Program-made: the position numbers and the translations under genes | Shown: positions 63,006 through 64,000 of the stretch, one piece after another | Position numbering within the stretch: position 1 is the stretch's first letter | Layout of the letters: the number at the start of each line of letters is the position of its first letter | Notes under the pieces: generated by a model | What the model was told of the DNA's origin: nothing | Databases searched by the model: none | Seen by the model: the letters and a program-made list of their open reading frames with translations, nothing else | NCBI GenBank assembly: GCA_002104945.1 | Contig: MCFH01000063.1 | Span: forward strand, 124,001 to 188,000 | DNA: 64,000 nt | From: Piromyces finnis | Lineage: Eukaryota; Neocallimastigomycota; Neocallimastigomycetes; Neocallimastigales; Neocallimastigaceae | Direction of reading: 5' to 3'

Positions 63006-63223
63006 AAATCTTAAAAAAAAAAAAAAACATTTTTCGGTTGAATCTTTTGAATCAATTAAAAAATAAAAATAAAAATAAACCGAAAAATAGAAATAAGAAT
63101 AAAAATAAAAATAAAAATAAACCGAAAAATAGAAATAAGAATAAAAATAAAAATAAAAATAAATATAAAATATAGAAAAAAATTAATGTATTATATGTAT
63201 TATAATAATTAAAAGTTAATATT
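60886..63223. other. AT-rich intergenic region
   Basis: About 2.3 kb without coding signal. It contains CTAA/TAAA tetranucleotide runs near 62872-62915, an A32-type tract near 62977-63000, and a short minisatellite at 63060-63165. The segment next to 63224 should act as promoter of the CotH-like gene. Confidence 0.5.
63065..63165. repeat. Two-copy minisatellite of about 47 bp
   Basis: AAACCGAAAAATAGAAATAA followed by GAATAAAAATAAAAAT-type units occurs twice in a row (starts near 63077 and 63119), within (AAAAT)n sequence. Confidence 0.7.
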
Positions 63224-64000
63224 ATGAAAACAATATCAAGTTTGTTTGTATTATTTTTCTTTTTTGCTTTAGGCTATGGTACAATAATTTGTTATTGATT
63301 CTAAATTCATTATATAATTATATGTATATTTATTCTAATTTTAATAATGCATTATAATTAATTACATATTTGTTTTTTTACTATTATGCAATCATTTATT
63401 TTAATTTAAAATTGTAATTTTTATATAAAAATTAGCAAAAAATTACAAATTCAATGTTGTTTCTATTTTAGGGGAAAATTCATTTATAGGTGTTAAATAT
63501 GGCAATGTTATAACACCTTTAACACCACAACCATTTCCATGTAAGAATGTATAAAAATATTATTTTTGATATATTATATTTAAAATTCCAAATGTTTATT
63601 CAAATAATACATAAAAATAATTATTGAAAATGTTTTTATAATTATTAATAAAAATTTCTTTTGACGGTAATATATATACCAAAAAAAAAAAAAAAAAAAA
63701 AAAATAGTATTTAGTGGTTTAATAAATGCTGATAAAATTGAAGAATATAAATATGTCGAACTTAACAGTCTTGGAAATGTTGTTGGTGAAGAATCTTTAA
63801 CTAGAACATATTCTGATGAAAATTCAAAAATTAATGAAGTATATAATAGGTAACTATTCGTGATTTTGATGATAGTCTATTTATTTATTATGGAAGTTTA
63901 ATCATTTTTATAATTCATTTTGAATTATCATAATTTTAAAATTTTAAAATCTTAAATTTAAAACAACAACAACAACAACAACAAAAAAAAAAAAAAAAAA
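63224..64000 (+). CDS. CotH-like secreted protein, first three exons (continues past the window)
   Basis: Exons 63224-63278, 63472-63540 and 63708-63849 have GT..AG introns and consistent phases (1, 1, 2). The next intron starts at 63850 and its acceptor is not in the window. A signal peptide (MKTISSLFVLFFFFALGYG) is followed by FIGVKYGNVITPLTPQPFP, then KIEEYKYVELNSLGNVVGEE and LTRTYSDEN..INEVYNR. This order (V.Y....PLT..PFPL, then a Y.Y..L....V..EE..TR... followed by ..N.(F/Y)NR) is the usual N-terminus of CotH proteins, which are atypical protein kinases and very common in anaerobic fungi. The kinase core itself is not visible. No dockerin can be checked. Confidence 0.6.

Noticed and set aside
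1-64000. Mitochondrial origin because of the very high AT content
   Set aside because: Spliceosomal GT..AG introns, standard code throughout, an initiator tRNA of eukaryotic cytosolic type and LTR elements show nuclear DNA (anaerobic fungi have no mitochondrial genome).
1-64000. CRISPR arrays, bacterial operons, riboswitches
   Set aside because: No spaced palindromic repeat array was seen; the 37-bp repeats at 9376 are adjacent without spacers, and the context is eukaryotic.

Overview
The window looks like nuclear DNA of an anaerobic gut fungus (Neocallimastigomycota). This is inferred from extreme AT richness, homopolymer and AAT-type microsatellites, small spliceosomal introns (GT..AG), Asn-rich low-complexity proteins, a CotH-like secreted protein, chromodomain gypsy elements and a eukaryotic initiator tRNA. 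No species marker was found.

Layout. (1) 1-18 kb is a retrotransposon cluster. It holds a chromovirus cut by the window edge (E1, +), a second one carrying an in-frame amber codon (E2, -), the relic of a third LTR element that keeps a textbook -1 frameshift heptamer (-), and a full-length, apparently young chromovirus with near-identical LTRs and a 5-bp target duplication (E3, 12426-17954, +). (2) 18-26.7 kb is mostly AT-rich spacer. It carries an initiator tRNA-Met, a spliced gene for a secreted Asn-rich tandem-repeat protein (-) and a SINE-like insertion with a 14-bp target duplication. (3) 26.7-27.6 kb is an intronless ribokinase gene. (4) 28.1-39.3 kb holds two tandem 22-exon paralogues. 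I resolved every junction and all phases close. Each encodes about 1170 residues: signal peptide, beta-helix-like ectodomain, EGF-like module, and a class C (GABA-B/mGluR-like) seven-helix domain. (5) 40.6-49.4 kb holds a tandem pair of sacsin/NO VEIN-type HSP90-like ATPase genes. The first is open but lacks the C-terminal DUF3883 domain. The second has DUF3883 but is broken by a frameshift, a tRNA-derived SINE with a 13-bp target duplication, and a 1031-bp solo LTR with a perfect 5-bp target duplication. (6) 51-53.7 kb is a four-exon Asteroid-type (XPG/FEN1-like) nuclease gene (-). (7) 57.7-59 kb is an intronless seven-helix receptor-like protein, followed by an array of about 49 hexanucleotide units and a decayed gene. 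(8) 63.2 kb to the end holds the first three exons of a CotH-like gene.

The genes do not form an operon or pathway. The common themes are surface and sensory proteins (two class C receptors, one orphan seven-helix protein, two secreted proteins) and heavy mobile-element activity. The least familiar items are the beta-helix class C receptors, the ATPase/DUF3883 tandem array that has trapped two mobile insertions, and a set of tRNA-derived SINE-like elements. All gene models were built by eye from splice sites, phase and paralogue comparison. No database search was run.
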